NCBI RefSeq assembly: GCF_020921035.1
Contig: NC_063151.1
Coordinates: 26,852,934 to 26,916,933 of the forward strand
Reading direction: 5' to 3'
Length of the DNA stretch: 64,000 nt
DNA from: Rhodamnia argentea
Taxonomy: Eukaryota; Streptophyta; Magnoliopsida; Myrtales; Myrtaceae
The notes under the pieces were generated by a model that was not told the DNA's origin, made no database searches, and saw nothing but the letters and a program-made list of their open reading frames with translations. Of this stretch, positions 11,801 to 24,479 are shown one piece after another. A program made the position numbers and the translations under genes. The number at the start of each line of letters is the position of its first letter. Within the stretch, counting starts at the first letter, position 1.

Positions 11801-13688
11801 GTAGGTTGGGACGAGAAATTGGTGAGCAAGTCGTACCCGTGGGTCGAGAAGCAGATTGTCCATAGACCGGACTTTGCGCCTTGGCAACAGGCATTCAAGG
11901 ACAGTCTTTTGGACGTTGGGGTGTCACCTTTTAACGGGTTCACCTACGATCATTTATATGGGACCAAAGTGGGGGGCACCATTTTTGATAGGTACGGCCG
12001 GCGCCACACTGCTGCCGAGCTTCTTGCCACTGCAAATCCTCAGAAGCTTACTGTATTGATATATGCGACAGTGCAAAAGATTGTGTTCGACACAAGAGGT
12101 AAACCTTCTTAATTGAATCGATTGGCATGAATGTTGCACAAGGCCAGTTCTTGTCAAGCTTTTCAGCACTAAAACGCTCTTCTTGAGCTTGGCTTCTTGA
12201 CTTTTGTAGTTGATAGTTCGCCATAGTCCTTAACTGAAGCTGTTGAAAGTATGAAGCTACATCTGATATCACATAATGGGCAAAAATAGAATGTATTGAT
12301 GATCTTACCGACTCGTAAACGTTATTGGAAACTGAACGTGAAACCTTTCCCTTCGCAGGGAAGCGACCAAAGGCGGTGGGAGTCGTCTTTAAAGATGAAA
12401 ATGGAAATGACCATCAAGCTTTTCTCAAGAGCAATCTGCAGAGCGAAGTAATACTATCTAGTGGAGCTATTGGAAGCCCCCAATTGCTCCTGCTCAGCGG
12501 CATCGGACCAAAAGCCGACCTTGAAAAATTGAACATATCCACAGTCCTGGACCAGGAATTTGTTGGGAAAGACATAGCGGACAACCCTATGAACACCATT
12601 TTTGTACCCACACGTAGACCGATCCGCCAGTCACTCATTCAGACCGTTGGGATCACCAAGTTGGGAGTCTATCTTGAAGCTAGCAATGGATTTGGGCAAT
12701 CTAAAGATAGTATCCGCTGCCACCATGGAATCGTGTCAGCAGAGGTGAGCTTTATTACAAATAATGAAATCCAAAGACCCTGGTGATATTAATATTGCCC
12801 TACAGACTATTAACTACTTTATAACTTGATATAGCCATAGCATGATAGCATGGTCTAGGAAGCTTTTGTATCACGTTAAGAACCATTTTACTTAGTGCTA
12901 TGTTTTCTCGGTTCACTTGTGCAGTCTCTGTAAATTCGTGATGACCATCTTTTGATGTAACCAGATCGGGCAGTTATCCACCATACCCCCGAAACAAAGA
13001 ACTCCAGAAGCCATTCAAGCCTATAAACGAAGCAAAAGGGACCTGCCTCATGAGGTGTTTCATGGAGGCTTCATCCTCGAAAAGATTGCCAACCCCTTGT
13101 CCAAAGGCGAGCTAAGGCTGATTAACACCAACGTTGACGACAACCCTCTGATCACCTTCAACTATTTCAGCCACCCTTATGACCTGGAGCGGTGTGTTGA
13201 CGGCATTCGCCTGGCCACCAAGGTCGTGCAGTCCAAGTACTTCACGGAATTGACACGAGTGAACAAGCAAACCACGGAGAAGCTGCTCAACATCAGCGTC
13301 AAGGCTAGTGTCAACCTCATCCCCAAGCACACCAACGACACCAAGTCCCTCGAGCAGTTCTGCAGGGACACAGTGATCACGATCTGGCACTACCATGGAG
13401 GATGCCAAGTAGGCAAGGTGGTGGACCATGAGAACAAGGTCCTTGGCATTGACCAGCTCAGAGTCGTCGATGGTTCGACATTCAGCGAGTCCCCAGGGAC
13501 TAATCCGCAAGCCACTGTCATGATGATGGGCAGGTACTTCTACAATCTTTTCCCTTCAAGGTTATATATTCAGAAAAAGAAGAATGGTCTAATACGTAAT
13601 GCTCTGATATATTCGTCTTGGTGGGATATGCAGGTATATGGGAGCTGCAATCTTGAGAAAAAGACTGGGACGAGCAGCTGCAGTGTGA
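8866..13688 (+). CDS. HOTHEAD-like GMC oxidoreductase, six exons
   Basis: Exons: 8866-8965, 9732-10104, 11788-12098, 12359-12744, 12965-13533 and 13634-13688. They join to 1794 nt (597 residues) with all phases closing at GT-AG sites. Residues 1-34 form a signal peptide, so the protein enters the secretory pathway. The FAD-binding GGGTAG motif is at residues 72-77. The first GMC signature (GRVLGGGTCINAG) ends exon 2. The second (SSGAIGSPQLLLLSGIG) is in exon 4. The catalytic region has HYHGG and, near the end, GTNPQATVMMMGRY. Arabidopsis HOTHEAD acts in epidermal cells, probably oxidising long-chain omega-hydroxy fatty acids for cutin; its loss causes organ fusion. The substrate here is inferred by family only. 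The length matches the family, and intron 2 (1683 bp) is the longest. The start was chosen because it is the first Met giving a clean signal peptide. An upstream in-frame Met at 8809 would bury it. Confidence 0.92.
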
Positions 13689-14696
13689 GGGCCAAAAAAC
13701 TTGCAGGAATTTGAAGGAGTTAGTGTATGTTGTGACTTTCGAAACGTAATCTAGCTAGTCATTCTAATTTGTGAAAAGAAGAATCTGATTGCTTGGGAGA
13801 TGAACAGTTCCATTTAGTGCTAGTCCTATGTGAGCAACCTTAATCTACTGTCTTTTATCCACGTTGCGGTCCACGAGGAACCTGAGGTGAATGGAAGATG
13901 TTTGAATGCTTTTAGCTCATTTCGTTGGTGGTTTGGACAAAACCTCACTGGATCTAAGAGGGTAGGAATGCTGGATGAAAAATCATTGCTCATCAATCCA
14001 TTTAATTAACCAATCTGGACATAAAAAATTTTGGGCCTTCTCTGTTTTCACATTATTCAGGCAAGCGTCACCCGGAAATTTACATCTGAAATAGCACAAC
14101 CCTTTCAGGGACTCAAGTTCTTGATTCGAGCAGTAAAGAATTTCATTCCTTGCGAACCCTGTCGATTAGGAGCTGAAATATTCGTGTGAGATATATTTAA
14201 CTTTTGTGATCCTAAACGAAATCTACCTCAAACGCAAGAGTTCTCTCCGACTCCTAGAAATGACTGACTAACTAGGCAGTGTTTGTGAGTCTCTGTAGGT
14301 TTAGAGCCATCAGTCTCTGAAAGTTCTTGCTTAAATTGTGTCTAAACCTTGTTTGACTACTCTGATAAAACCCCTAGAAACATAAGATGGGAAGTTCTCC
14401 CTCATCGGAACCAGTGTTGCTGAGCTAAGCAGAGAATGGTTGGAGAAACTGAACAAATAGGGTGTTAGAGTAACATCGGAGAATGAATGAACTTCTTCCC
14501 ATGAAACTTTGGGAGTGATTGAGATGCTCCAACTCATCCAACTAACTTACTTATAAGTTCAGTGCACGAGGCTACATCACAGCCAGCCTGACAATAACAA
14601 TTGACAAATAGACAAGTTAGCTGGTGAAAAGAATCAAATTTGCTGTTCCTGTTGACTTTTTCACTTGATAATGATTGAGAACGTGGAGCAGAGTGG

Positions 14697-14734
<38 letters not shown>

Positions 14735-15904
14735 CATTGCAACTTTGTAAATTGTTGGGGTTGCTTCATTTTGAGGTTGTGATGTGATGCCACACCCGCT
14801 TCTTTCGTTGTTTATTCATAGAACAAGTCTTGGGTCGATGACATCTTCTTACTTCCTTCAAGTTTGGATCTTCCTTGAAACATGGCCCTGAACACCACAG
14901 CCTGCATCAATCCAGCCGTATTATATTCAGATGCAGTAACTTTCATGTCATGCCGAAGAAAAAAAAAAAATAGCTCATCGTGATCAGTTTTGACCCACTT
15001 TGCATTTTGTCATCTCGTTTTTCACAGTTCCCCAGAAAAGCTTCAAAGCTTATCCCAAGAAAATGGGAGAGAGAGAGAGCTGTGATGAGACCTGGGATTG
15101 TTCTGCATACTGTGCAACTTCCATTGATCCAACCTTTCAGTTTCTCCAATGCATATGGCTTTCTTCGCAAATTCACGCGAAAGCATATCAGATATTTTAT
15201 GTGAGGGAAAAAGAAGAAGAAGAAGAAGAAGCGTTGCATTAAATGTCACCACATGTGAGTTTTGCCTAGTCAGTCGTAAAGGAAGGTCAAACTTCGCTTT
15301 CAACACTGTTTAAAATGCAGCAGTTGAAGGGGTAACATCCATGGATTTTCTAAGGGGCAATACTGTTTGAAAGGAAATAGTTAGCCGATGATATCCGAAG
15401 TAGAGAAAAGATTCATCAAAAGTGAGAGTTCTGTTCGTTCATGCATCGATGTCACGATGATAAGATATGTCTTCAGTATTTATGAAACGAATAGTAACTA
15501 CTAAAATTGAACCGTGCTCGTATTAGTGAAGTCACCAATTGGACCATGCATAAAAGAATAACGTTTAGCAGGTAAAGAGGTAAAGCGCATTTGATCCAAA
15601 TGATAATGATGATTAAATTGTGATGTCACATGGTAGGTTATTTTTATGGTTGATTCGCACCAGATACAAATCCTCGAATTATTTTAAGAATAAATTTGGA
15701 CCAAGTTCACACATATAGTGATTTAGGTACTTCCCATGTTAGTTGCAATGTTTCTATCTTCCTTCAATTACTTCTTTAATGTCATTGCATTATTCCCATT
15801 TCCACCCCCTCTCTCTCTCTTCAAAAAGTTTCCTTACATTTTCTATTTATCTTGAATTAAATCAACTCTTCCTAAAATCCTACATCTCTTCTCTCTCTCT
15901 CAAA
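13689..15904. other. Intergenic, microsatellites only
   Basis: This is the 3' flank of the oxidoreductase and the upstream region of the LEA_2 gene. It contains a perfect GA run at 14700-14730 and a GAA run at about 15208-15231. Pyrimidine-rich leader sequence (CTCTCTCTC) directly precedes the next start codon. No gene or transposon recognised. Confidence 0.6.
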
Positions 15905-16663
15905 ATGGCTGAGAAAGTCTACCCTTCCAAGCCCAGCCCGGTCGGTGCTGCCGCCCCGAACCCACCGTTCCCCTCCACCAAAGCCCAGCTCTATGGCGCC
16001 AACCGCCCGGCCTACCGCCCTCAGCCCCCGCGCCGCCACCGCCGCAGCTGCTGCTGCTCCTTCTGCATGTTCCTCACCCTCCTTGTCCTCGCCCTTCTCT
16101 TCCTCGCCGCCATCCTCGCAACTGTCCTCTTCCTCGTCTACCGCCCCCACCGCCCAACCTTCGCCGTCTCCGCCCTCAAGTTGTCCTACCTCAACGTCTC
16201 CCAGTCCTCCTCCACCGTCAGCTCCAAGTTCGACCTCAACGTCACCGCCAAGAACCCCAACAAGAAGCTTGTGTACTACTACGGCCCCATGACCATATCG
16301 GTCTCCAGCGACGGGGTGCACCTCGGCGAAGGCTCCTTCCCTTCCTTCGTGCATGGGACCAAGAACACCACGTTGCTGGAGACCTCAATCGCGAGCGACG
16401 GCGGCGGAGCGATCGACACGGCACCCCTTGCGAAGCTGACGTCGGACATGAAGGGCAAGAGCGGGCTGCCGTTGGAGGTGAAGCTGGAGACGAAGGTCAA
16501 AGCGAAGATGGGGAGCTTGAAGACGCCGAAGGTCCAGATCAGAGTGACGTGCGTGGGGATCAAGGTACGCGTGCCAAGCGGGAACGCGACGGCGACGGCG
16601 TCCACGGCGGGGGCGGAGTGCAAGGTCCGCACGAGGGTCAAGATTTGGAAATGGACGTTTTGA
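15905..16663 (+). CDS. LEA_2 / NDR1-HIN1-like (NHL) membrane protein
   Basis: Intronless, 252 residues. Residues 1-47 are proline-rich and basic, ending in RRHRRSCCC. A hydrophobic membrane segment follows at about 52-79. After it comes YRPHRPTFAV, the usual junction of NHL proteins. The LEA_2 beta-sandwich domain (about 90-230) lies on the far side, with several N-x-S/T sites (for example LNVS and NATA). Family members are type II membrane proteins at the plasma membrane, linked to pathogen response and to abiotic stress; NDR1 and HIN1 are the founders. A specific role cannot be read from the sequence. The open frame runs on upstream to 15743, but that extension is leader-like (CT-rich) and lacks family similarity, so the Met at MAEKVYP is preferred. 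GC content is much higher than in the flanks. Confidence 0.9.
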   Translation: MAEKVYPSKPSPVGAAAPNPPFPSTKAQLYGANRPAYRPQPPRRHRRSCCCSFCMFLTLLVLALLFLAAILATVLFLVYRPHRPTFAVSALKLSYLNVSQSSSTVSSKFDLNVTAKNPNKKLVYYYGPMTISVSSDGVHLGEGSFPSFVHGTKNTTLLETSIASDGGGAIDTAPLAKLTSDMKGKSGLPLEVKLETKVKAKMGSLKTPKVQIRVTCVGIKVRVPSGNATATASTAGAECKVRTRVKIWKWTF

Positions 16664-17837
16664 TGGAGGTCTATACGATTTTTGTGGCATAGTGATATTG
16701 TTTTCCCTTGTATACTTTCGGTTCTTACCATTGAACTATCTCTCCTTTTCTCTTTTGTTCATGGCATTGTGTTTGTAAATGGGATGAAAGTTGGGTGGAA
16801 TTAGTCATCAATTCTTCCGGCTTCCCTAGTCGTTCAACGAGAGGACGCCGATGGAACCAGAAATGCCTTGTTACAAGGGAGGAAATACTAAAGTCCGTGG
16901 TCAAGTCGACCAAGCATATGAAATCACGACCGTTGATTACATCATATCTATTTATGAGGCTCACGCGAGACTCGCATGATCAATCATTATGATGAAATCA
17001 GGTCAGATAAGTACTTTACCGTTAAGGGTAAGCATTGGAAACTTCAAAAGATAAACTAACAAAACAGGCAATCAAGTTTTAAAAGAAATTCCACCCAGAT
17101 AAAGTCAGAATTTGGAGTCTACACAACAGGACTTAACTTTCGGGCTTGTAAGTCATACATATAGAATGTTGCACAGACTCATTTTGCAATTGATCAGATT
17201 GACATATCTTATCACAATGCTTGAAAAGTATGAGGATCGATGATTATTTTGGACGAGACCTCTTGTGGAGTTAGAAGTTAGAACGCAATCAACTCGATCT
17301 ACGCAGTAAAGTGAGTTTAATCACGGAAACCTCATGCCCATGTAAGTCAAGTCGATTTTTTCTGATACTAATCGTTTCCTTATTTTAGTTCTATGAGGTT
17401 CTAATCTTTTACAGTATGATGTGGCATGGGAGTTGATTTGAAACTTGAACGGGTTGAAGCTCGGACGGCGTTAAGCCCAAGAACCATGAGCCCATGGCCA
17501 CTAATGGGCCTATCTGTAAGCAATTGGCCGGGATCGGTCTTTTGTTCCGCTGCGCACCCCACTCACGATAAGAAGAATCTAGACCGTCAACCACCACGTC
17601 AAGAGCGTCATTCTAGTAATCAGCATCAACGGCTATCGCTGCAACTCGTTGAACCCTACCAAAACCCCTGCGAACGGACTCGGACACGTTCGTCTGAATT
17701 TAAGCGAGCTTGGTGAGCTTGGGATCAAGTCAATGTTCAGGACCTGCGATTGACTATTGAATCAACGCTAATCCTGGGTTGTCTTCTCCGGAATCTGTGC
17801 TGTGTTTGCTTCCTCGGCATTTTGTGGTGAATCCGAA
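16664..17837. other. Intergenic, nothing recognised
   Basis: This holds the 3' end of the LEA_2 gene and the promoter side of the chaperonin gene. Open frames are short and unconserved. No TATA box stands out close to 17838. Confidence 0.55.
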
Positions 17838-18579
17838 ATGTTGCGAATTGCTTCGAAGCTAGCTTCGTCGCTCAGGTACCGTTAATGGGCATCGCAAATA
17901 TGACTTTCCTCGTGTGTATGGAATTGCATGACTGATCGGGCTTCTTTGCTTTTCGTGTATTGATTTTTACAGTCACGGTTCTTCGAAGAAGCTGGTAAGT
18001 TTTTCCTTTTCTTTTGTTTTTTGTCTCTCATTTGCTGCATTTGTATTCTTTCCGTAATTGCTTATGTAGAACTCGTTCGATTCAGTCGACCCGAAGTCGG
18101 GAGATTAGATTCCGGGAAAAGAAAATGAGCGAGCTAGAGCTCCGATTTTGTTTTATGGGCTAGGTGGATTTGTTTTGCCTTTTGTTGTTGGGGGAGTTGA
18201 AAGTTCTTCCGCGAAAAAGATTGCATTCTGGCCGTTATTTAGTTGATGTCTTCGTTAGACCATCAGACATGTAATTGAACTGTCTATTTTGGAATTTGTG
18301 TTTCTTTTTTTTTTTTCACTGATTTGTCAAGTCATCCTTGGGATCGACACTTGAACTGATCATTCTCGATGCCTGATGTCTTGGAAATGAAAGGCTTGTC
18401 GTGCAGTCCTCGGGAATAGATGTTATGTCGCGAAGGATATCAACTTTGGGATTGGAGCCCGTGCAGCTATGCTGCAAGGTGTCACCGAGGTTGCGGAAGC
18501 TGTAAAAGTAACAATGGGACCTAAGGTACCCTCTGTTTGTATGATATCCGTCTTCATTTTCTCTTCATCGCATGCGTGG

Positions 18580-18616
<37 letters not shown>

Positions 18617-21600
18617 CTTAAGGGCTACTTATTGATTTTTTTTTTTTTTTGGAGAGGGGGAGGGTTTAGATACATTCCAAATAGTACTCAATATGATTGT
18701 GAAAAAGACCACAATATGGTCGCCAATGATTTTACATTAACCTAAAAGCTTTATTCTTTAGATTCATCGTAAACATGACTACCACTTGTAATGACATTGA
18801 GGTCAGATCAAATGAGTATACATGTAAACATTATTGTGTAATTTGGTTAATCCATTGCATTGAATAAAAAATTTAGGGCCGAATTGTGATAATTGAAAAG
18901 AGCAGAGGGAATCCCAAAATCACAAAGGACGGAGTCACTGTTGCCAAAAGCATCAAGTTCGAGGATAAGGCCAAGAATGTGGGTGCGGATCTCGTAAAAC
19001 AGGTGGCAAATGCTACAAATAAAGCTGCTGGAGATGGTAAATTCCTCATTTTGCTTGTGTTTTATGAGCATCATAAGCAAAATCTGCATTTATGCTCCTG
19101 GCTTCAGTTTGTTTTCTTGAGTTATAACTTGTGGTGTTTGCCAGAGATTGTTGTAGTTTCTCAGAGCCAAGAAACCTGCACTTGACAGACAGGGGTCACG
19201 ACAAGATGCTTAGGTTGACCTTTTTTTTTTCTTTTGGTTGAAAGTCACTTAGGTTGACTTGACTGAGAACTATTTTGGAGTAGTGCTACGCTAGACAAAA
19301 TGATGATAGTACAATTAGTTGTGGTTTACTGACGAAGTGCGGCTGCTTGTCGGTGGAAAGCTTTTGTGTGCTTTATTGCTCCAATCAGGACCTCAATTTC
19401 CTGTGGAACTTCAGTTATTTTTTAGCTGCTGAGTTTGCAGTCTTTTCTGTATATACTCTTTCTAATGCCTTTGGAGTTTCTGCCCTCCAATTCTTTGTAC
19501 TGGTACTTGTCTAAAAGTGAGTTTGAATTATTCTTTTTCTTCTGATGGGTACAGTTGCATAAAGAGTTTGAATCATTCATGTTAGTTGTCATCTTATCAT
19601 GCTCAGTATGTTAATTTATTGTTCATGACCTGGCTACTCTGACTTGTGAATTGAAAGAGTTTAATCTTTTCCTTTTTGGTGACTATTTCAAGAGAGATAC
19701 CTACCTGGTCGCAGGTACAACTTGTGCAACTGTACTGACCCAGGCAATAGTGATGGAAGGATGCAAGTCAGTAGCTGCTGGTGCAAATGTGATGGATTTG
19801 CGCAGTGGGATCAATAAAGCAGTTGATGCTGTCATGGCTGACTTGAAAAGCAGAGCCCTGATGATTAGTACTCCCGAAGAAATCACACAGGTAAAGGCCT
19901 TCCTGTAAATTATGCTGCTGACAAGGATGTGTTTATCAGTGATTGGCTGGTTTTGTGGAATTTGGTTATCATGAATTTTGGATCTCAAAAATGGTTGTTA
20001 TACATAAAATGATTCATTTTCCCAAATGATCAGTTATTATAACCATACACAAGCATTATGGGCCAAAATTTCCTCGTTAGTGATAAAGATTTTTGTCATT
20101 GCATGTGAAGCACTAGTAATATCGAATGAATAATCATTGGCATTGTCATGACCCATTTTGGCATTGTCATAAATGCTCATTGGATCTGCTAGTGTTTGTA
20201 TTTCTATAATCCATTTTTAAATTTGCCGCAGTTGCTTACTGTATCTCCCAACAAATCGTTTGTATACTGATAGATAACTGACAGGTGGCTACTATCTCTG
20301 CTAATGGTGAACGGGAGATTGGAGAACTGATAGCACAAGCAATGGAGAAAGTTGGAAAGGAAGGAATAATTACTGTCATTGTAAGCAGATTATGTTTTCT
20401 TTTGTATTGTGCTCCTTGGTTACCCACATAGATAATAAATGTGTTGCACATAGGATGGGAACACGTTGGACAATGAATTGGAAGTGGTGGAGGGAATGAA
20501 GCTTGCCAGAGGTTACATGTCTCCTTATTTTGTCACTGATCAAAAGACCCAGAAATGTGTAAGCCAAGAGCTCCCTTTCTTAGCTTTGAGAATCTAAGCT
20601 CGGGTGTTCCTTTTCACTCATTTCTCTCTGGCCCTGATGATATGTTCAGACTCTGAAAAACATTTAGTTAATGTGGATCTTGTTACTATGAATCTTTGAT
20701 GCAAAGAATAATTGTGGAAACTGTAGACAAATGTCCCTGCCACTGAAAAAGAATTCTCTCGCTTGATATGAATTTCTTGCTGCTTAAATTGTGAAGGGAT
20801 GATGTTAGCTACTATAGCCATTTGTTCTCCCACCACACTGATTGAGTCACAATATTGAAATTCTTTTATGAGTTCTGAGTCCACATAGCTAAATGCTTTG
20901 TTTGCATGATCCTAGATTGGGACTCTCTTTATTCTTGCAAGTGGAAAATAAGTGGAGAAGAACCATTGAGATGTTGACATGAGGAATGTGTAATTGCAGG
21001 AACTGGAAAATCCCCTCATCCTCATTCATGACAAGAAAATTTCAGATCTGAATGTGGTTGTGCAAATATTGGAGCTGGCTGTGAAGGTAGTGGACCGTTT
21101 TTAAGAAATCTTTCCAATAATGGTTGCTGTGAATAATTGCATGAAATAATGAAAATTACCCCTTTTTTCTTCTCTCCTTGCCCAACCTTCTCTCTTTCTC
21201 TGTGCAGACAAACAGACCTTTTCTCATAGTAGCTGAGGATGTAGAGAGCGAGGCCCTGACAACACTCATCATTAACAAGCATCATGCCCGGATAAAGGTA
21301 TTTAATATATAGGGCCTGATGACAATATATAGTTTTCCAAGTACTCATAGATTCATTTTTTGGAGTGATGTGTTGACAACAATGGTAGTTTCATCCACTT
21401 CACATATTCCCCTGTAATATGGATGAACGTACATATAGTATTGTAGAGCACTCCCAGTGTCAAAGTCATTTTGTAAGCCAACTTCCTTCTCTAATTCAGA
21501 AAATATTTTCCTAAAAGTTGCGGAAGAGTACAAAAGGCATTTGTCTCCCATTTTTTGTTAAGTAAAACCATAATAGCCTTCATTTGGACATATTTTTTAT

Positions 21601-24479
21601 GTATGATCAAGGAGTTGCTTAGTATGTGTGATACAGAATTACCGTTAATAGAGAACTTCAATGTCCGAGTAATTTTTTTAACCACAGATCTTATTCAAGC
21701 TCATCTGCATTCATGACATGCCTATACAAATAATTACTGTCTTCCTAAATACATCGTCTTCATCATGTACCCTTCTTCTTGATCGTCGAGGCAATTCAAT
21801 TTTGATAGTTTTTTGCTGGGAAATTCTCTTCAGCTCTGTGCCGTGAAAGCTCCTGGATTTGGGGAAAACCGAAGGGCAAACTTGGATGATCTTGCTGTTT
21901 TTACTGGAGGAGAGGTGATAAAAGTTGAGATGCCCAGAAGTTCTTTGTAAATGCTTGCTGTGCATGACAGAGCAAATATTTACAGGTTATATCTGAAGAT
22001 CGTGGTCTTACTCTTGATAAAGTCAAAGTTGAAATGCTGGGTAGTGCAAAAAAGGTGAGTTTGAGGGAATTTTATGCTCTGTGTTGGATTTGTTTGGGTA
22101 AATCCTTATTTACCACTGCAGGTCACCGTCTCTCTCGATGATACTATTATTCTACATGGAGAAGGCGACAAGAAGGCAATTGAAGAGAGATGTGAACAGG
22201 TATTACTGTGACTTGGTTGAGTATAAAGAATAGTTGTTTTCTTGAGTAGCTATGGCGGTTTCCATTTAATCGATGAGAGCAAACACAGACGTGCCTTCCG
22301 TTACAATGATGAATTGCTGCTATGCAGATGTCACTTTTTAGTATTTCTGAATTCTGATATCATAACTTCTTAGCATTTTATATGGCGTTCATGACGATGG
22401 TGACGTCTAATTAATGTGTATCTACTTAGCTGGGCGACTCTCTTATTCACCTCTCACTTGAAAAGGAACTTCAATGCACTTTTCTTGCTTCCAGTTATTC
22501 ATATGAATTTTGTGCAATCATAGGTGAGAACTTTGAGAGCCTTGTATAACATTGCAAATGAGTGAACTTTCAATTATGTCATACTAAAAGCTAGAGCGTC
22601 TGTTTAAAGAAAGAAAATCTATGGTGGGTGAAGATATAAAGATTGATCACTTATGTTAAGTCTACAATGAAAAGGTCATACAATCCCAATACCAGGAATC
22701 AGTTTTGGCCCATTGGTTTTATCAAAGATGCAGGTCCCTATAGATAATAGACATGTCGAACTTAGTCTAATATCCTTTGAGCGGTAAGACTCCAAATGTA
22801 ATAGAACAATAAGTGAAAGAAGATGGCAAGAAGAAATTTCGCAGCTTCCTCATCAGATTACTTGCTATATTCCATCTAGTAATCATTCTAATAGACATGG
22901 AAAAGATTTAATTTGTATAGTTAATATAGGTTGGAAGATTTTGCCCTTCTCTTTTATTGTTCCATTGTGTATATCACTTTCCTTGTTTTTAACTCTTTAA
23001 CTTTATTAGCATAAAACTGAGAATTTACAATACAGACCAAGAATTAGCAACTGGGCTGAAACATTACAAAAGTAACAAATAAGAGACCAGTGAAAGAAAG
23101 ATTCAACAGAACAGCATCACAAAGTTTTTATATTTCTTTTTTCGGTAATTTTCACGTCTTGCCTATTGGAAGAAGCATATTCACGAATAACTGGCTTTTG
23201 TAAGGACTGTTAGTAACTAATGCTTCTTGGAGAGAGTAGTTTTTTCCCCAGTGGGGCCAAAAGTGAGAGAGTAGTTGACATGCAATTTTGTGAGCAGCTG
23301 AGAACAACCATGGAGAAGAGTACATCCACCTTTGACAAAGAGAAAGCACAGGAGCGTCTTTCAAAGCTGTCTGGTGGTGTAGCTGTTTTTAAGGTTTGTT
23401 TATTCGCTATCCTGATTCTTTTGTGATTTCATGCTTGAAACATCCTGACACGTTATTAATACTTATAGGTTGGTGGGGCTAGTGAGGCAGAAGTCGGTGA
23501 AAGGAAAGACAGGGTCACTGATGCCTTAAATGCTACGAGGGCAGCTGTTGAAGAGGGTACCGTGCCAGGTATTCTTTCTCTTATGCATAAGTTGCTTCAA
23601 CATTTTCGGAGAACTAGTCTTATATGTCTATTGGTGTCAGGTGGTGGTGTTGCTCTTTTATATGCCACAAAGGTCTTGGGGAATGTTCAGACTCAAAATG
23701 AGGACGAAAGAAGGGGTGTCCAAATCATTCAAAATGCTCTTAAGGTTTGTTTTCCAATGTTATCACCTAGTGTACTTCTGAGGTTTATTTGGTGTTCGTT
23801 CTCTAATCCATTGGTTTCTCTAGGCACCTTCACTCGCAATACTCTCAAATGCTGGCTTTGATGGAGTTCTGATTCTTGGCAAATTATTAGAGCAAGATAA
23901 TTTCAATATGGGATTTGATGCTGCAAAAGGTATTTTTCCTTCTCTCCCAAATATTACTGATAAAGCACAGACCTCTCCTAGTCCTTGATAACTTTTTCCT
24001 AGAAAGAATTACAAAGTTGTCTTTATCGATCTCAACTGCCACTAAGCTGTCATTGCTAGCTTTCTGTACTTGGCATGAACTATTTGTTCTTATCATCTTC
24101 ATTTTCCCCATACTGTTTTAAAACTTAATGAGCTATCTTATTATAGCACAAGCCATGTTGTTTCTAAGCTATTTAGTAGAAATTTTCTGTCACTGAAGCA
24201 CTGACAATGATTGTGCACTGAAATAGGAGATTACGTTGACATGGTGAAGGCAGGCATCATAGATCCTCTCAAAGTTGTTAGAACGGCATTATTAGATGCT
24301 GCAAGGTGAATATCAATTTTTCGTAAGTTGCTCCGTTTTTTCTTTATTTAAGCTGAAAATTTGCTACAAACTGCAGTGTCTCATTGTTACTGGCAACAAC
24401 TGAGGTGGCTGTTGTTGAGCGCGCGAATGAGAAGAAGCCTCCTAGTCGTATGCCGGATATGGATGATATGGACTATTGA
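17838..24479 (+). CDS. HSP60-3A: Mitochondrial chaperonin CPN60 (HSP60-3A type), 18 exons
   Basis: Exons: 17838-17875, 17973-17994, 18394-18525, 18877-19036, 19715-19890, 20285-20380, 20454-20558, 21000-21086, 21208-21297, 21834-21914, 21986-22054, 22122-22199, 23298-23393, 23469-23568, 23641-23744, 23824-23929, 24227-24305 and 24377-24479. They join to 1722 nt (573 residues) with every phase closing. Residues 1-30 are Ser/Arg/Lys-rich and look like a mitochondrial presequence. Group I chaperonin hallmarks follow: VTMGPKGR, the ATP-site [12 protein letters not shown] (Asp at 117), and [13 protein letters not shown] with the catalytic Asp of the GroEL hydrolysis site. The protein forms rings that fold imported matrix proteins with CPN10. 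The sequence resembles Arabidopsis HSP60-3A more than HSP60-2 (for example [12 protein letters not shown] and EKSTSTFD). It lacks the glycine/methionine-rich tail and ends in DMDDMDY. Confidence 0.95.
18584..18613. repeat. (CT)n microsatellite in chaperonin intron 3
   Basis: Perfect TC/CT dinucleotide run about 60 bp downstream of the exon 3 donor site, followed by a poly-T tract. Likely polymorphic in length. Confidence 0.9.

Noticed and set aside
15743..15904. N-terminal extension of the LEA_2 protein by 54 residues
   Set aside because: The extension is translated from CT-rich leader sequence, has no family similarity, and the Met at 15905 gives the usual NHL N-terminus.
15872..16354. 160-codon minus-strand open frame opposite the LEA_2 gene
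   Set aside because: A shadow frame caused by high GC content in the real gene.
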